Origin: Oscillospiraceae bacterium
GTDB taxonomy: Bacteria > Bacillota > Clostridia > Oscillospirales > Ruminococcaceae
Assembly: GCA_019420135.1 (NCBI GenBank)
Contig: JAHZHS010000072.1
Span: 3,439 to 10,431 of the forward strand
Direction: 5' to 3'
Length of the DNA: 6,993 nt
Translations under genes and position numbers: made by a program
The notes under the pieces: model-generated
Database searches by the model: none
What the model was told of the DNA's origin: nothing
The model's input: only the letters and a program-made list of their open reading frames with translations
Shown here: one piece after another, positions 6,364 to 6,993 of the stretch
Layout: every line of letters begins with the position of its first letter
Numbering within the stretch: position 1 is the first letter of the stretch

Positions 6364-6993
6364 ACCACCGCAGGGAGGACAGCCATTGTGTTGCCTGCTC
6401 CTCCCGTTCCTTTTCCTGCTGGGCGCTCCAGCGTTCCAGCGAAAGTTCATCCAGGATCTTCCCGTCCTCCAGGTACAGGATGCGGGAGCCCCGGATCGCT
6501 GCCCGTATATCATGGGTCACCATGAGGATCGTCTGCCCGCTTCGGTTCAGATCTGTCAAAAGATTCAGCACCTCTATGCTGTTGCTCTTGTTGAGCGCGC
6601 CGGTGGGTTCATCCGCAAACAGAATGCTGGGGGAGGAAATCATGGCCCGGGCGATGGCAGCACGCTGGGCCTCTCCGCCGGATGTTTCCGCCGGGAACCG
6701 GTCCTTCGCCTGTTGCACATTCATCTGGGTCAGAAGTGCATCGGCCTTTTGATTCACTTCCTTCGGCGGTTCCTTTCCGCTCACATAGCCGGCCACCGCC
6801 ACATTTTCAAACAGCGTGAGATTGCTGACCAGATGCGTCTGCTGAAAGACAAACCCAAACTCCCTGGCCCGGAGTCCCGCCAGCTGATCCTCCGAATAGC
6901 GGCTGATTTCCCTGTCGCCGTAGTAAACCGACCCGCCGGAGATCCGATCCATACAGCTCAGCGCATAGCGCAGCGTGGATTTACCGGCGCCGG
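6362..6993 (-). CDS. ABC transporter ATP-binding protein (MacB/LolD-like), N-terminus beyond window
   Basis: Cytoplasmic ATPase subunit of the transporter whose permease starts 10 bases downstream. The window edge cuts inside Walker A; the visible chain begins GAGKST and holds 209 complete residues. Numbering the Met at base 6952 as 1, the order is: Q-loop FVFQQTHL (34-41); signature TSGGEAQR (90-97, a variant of LSGGQQQR); Walker B ILFADEP (110-116) with catalytic Glu115; D-loop GALN (118-121); and switch His in MVTHD (His147). The sequence after the Q-loop (TLFENVAVAGYV) is typical of the MacB/LolD/Bce group. The D-loop has Asn where Asp is canonical, which I recall as fairly common in this Firmicutes group. 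A Gln/Glu-rich tail of about 30 residues ends LSSLRW. Met at 6952 is internal and is not the start; the reading frame clearly continues upstream through Walker A. Confidence 0.95.
   Translation of the reverse strand, partial: GAGKSTLRYALSCMDRISGGSVYYGDREISRYSEDQLAGLRAREFGFVFQQTHLVSNLTLFENVAVAGYVSGKEPPKEVNQKADALLTQMNVQQAKDRFPAETSGGEAQRAAIARAMISSPSILFADEPTGALNKSNSIEVLNLLTDLNRSGQTILMVTHDIRAAIRGSRILYLEDGKILDELSLERWSAQQEKEREEQATQWLSSLRW

Noticed and set aside
6352..6513. A 54-residue N-terminal extension of the permease.
   Set aside because: It overlaps the conserved ATPase in another frame, has a Arg/Gly-rich non-protein-like composition, and a good ribosome binding site precedes the internal ATG at 6351.

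Overview
The window looks like a moderately GC-rich Clostridia chromosome, perhaps an Oscillospiraceae-type gut commensal. That is an inference from strong AGGAGG-type ribosome binding sites, two Gram-positive-style lipoproteins, a two-FtsX-domain ABC permease, a DUF3737 protein and a MalY/PatB enzyme. The species cannot be fixed from the sequence alone.

The window is almost wholly coding. All seven genes lie on the minus strand, so transcription runs from the right end to the left. In that order they are: an ABC ATPase cut by the window edge inside its Walker A motif (6993-6362); an 8-TM FtsX-type permease (6351-4000); a lipoprotein with a cyclophilin-like fold (3960-3358); a DUF3737 beta-helix protein (3312-2431); a LysE-type exporter (2376-1753); a PLP-dependent C-S lyase of the MalY/PatB family (1729-548); and a second cyclophilin-like lipoprotein cut by the left edge (514-1). 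The gaps are 10, 39, 45, 54, 23 and 33 bases. I found no convincing promoter and no classic terminator in any of them, so one long transcript is possible. No stretch of 300 bases lacks a gene. No RNA genes, insertion sequences or CRISPR arrays are visible.

The ATPase and permease form one translationally linked transporter; the ribosome binding site of the permease overlaps the ATPase stop codon. Downstream, the PatB-like lyase and the LysE-type exporter suggest handling of sulfur amino acids or related metabolites, with breakdown inside the cell and export through the membrane. The two tethered cyclophilin-like lipoproteins, one on each side of the DUF3737-LysE-PatB block, are the least explained part. 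Several start codons differ from the longest open frames: the permease, the 3358-3960 lipoprotein and the PatB homologue all start further in, and the LysE gene uses GTG or TTG.
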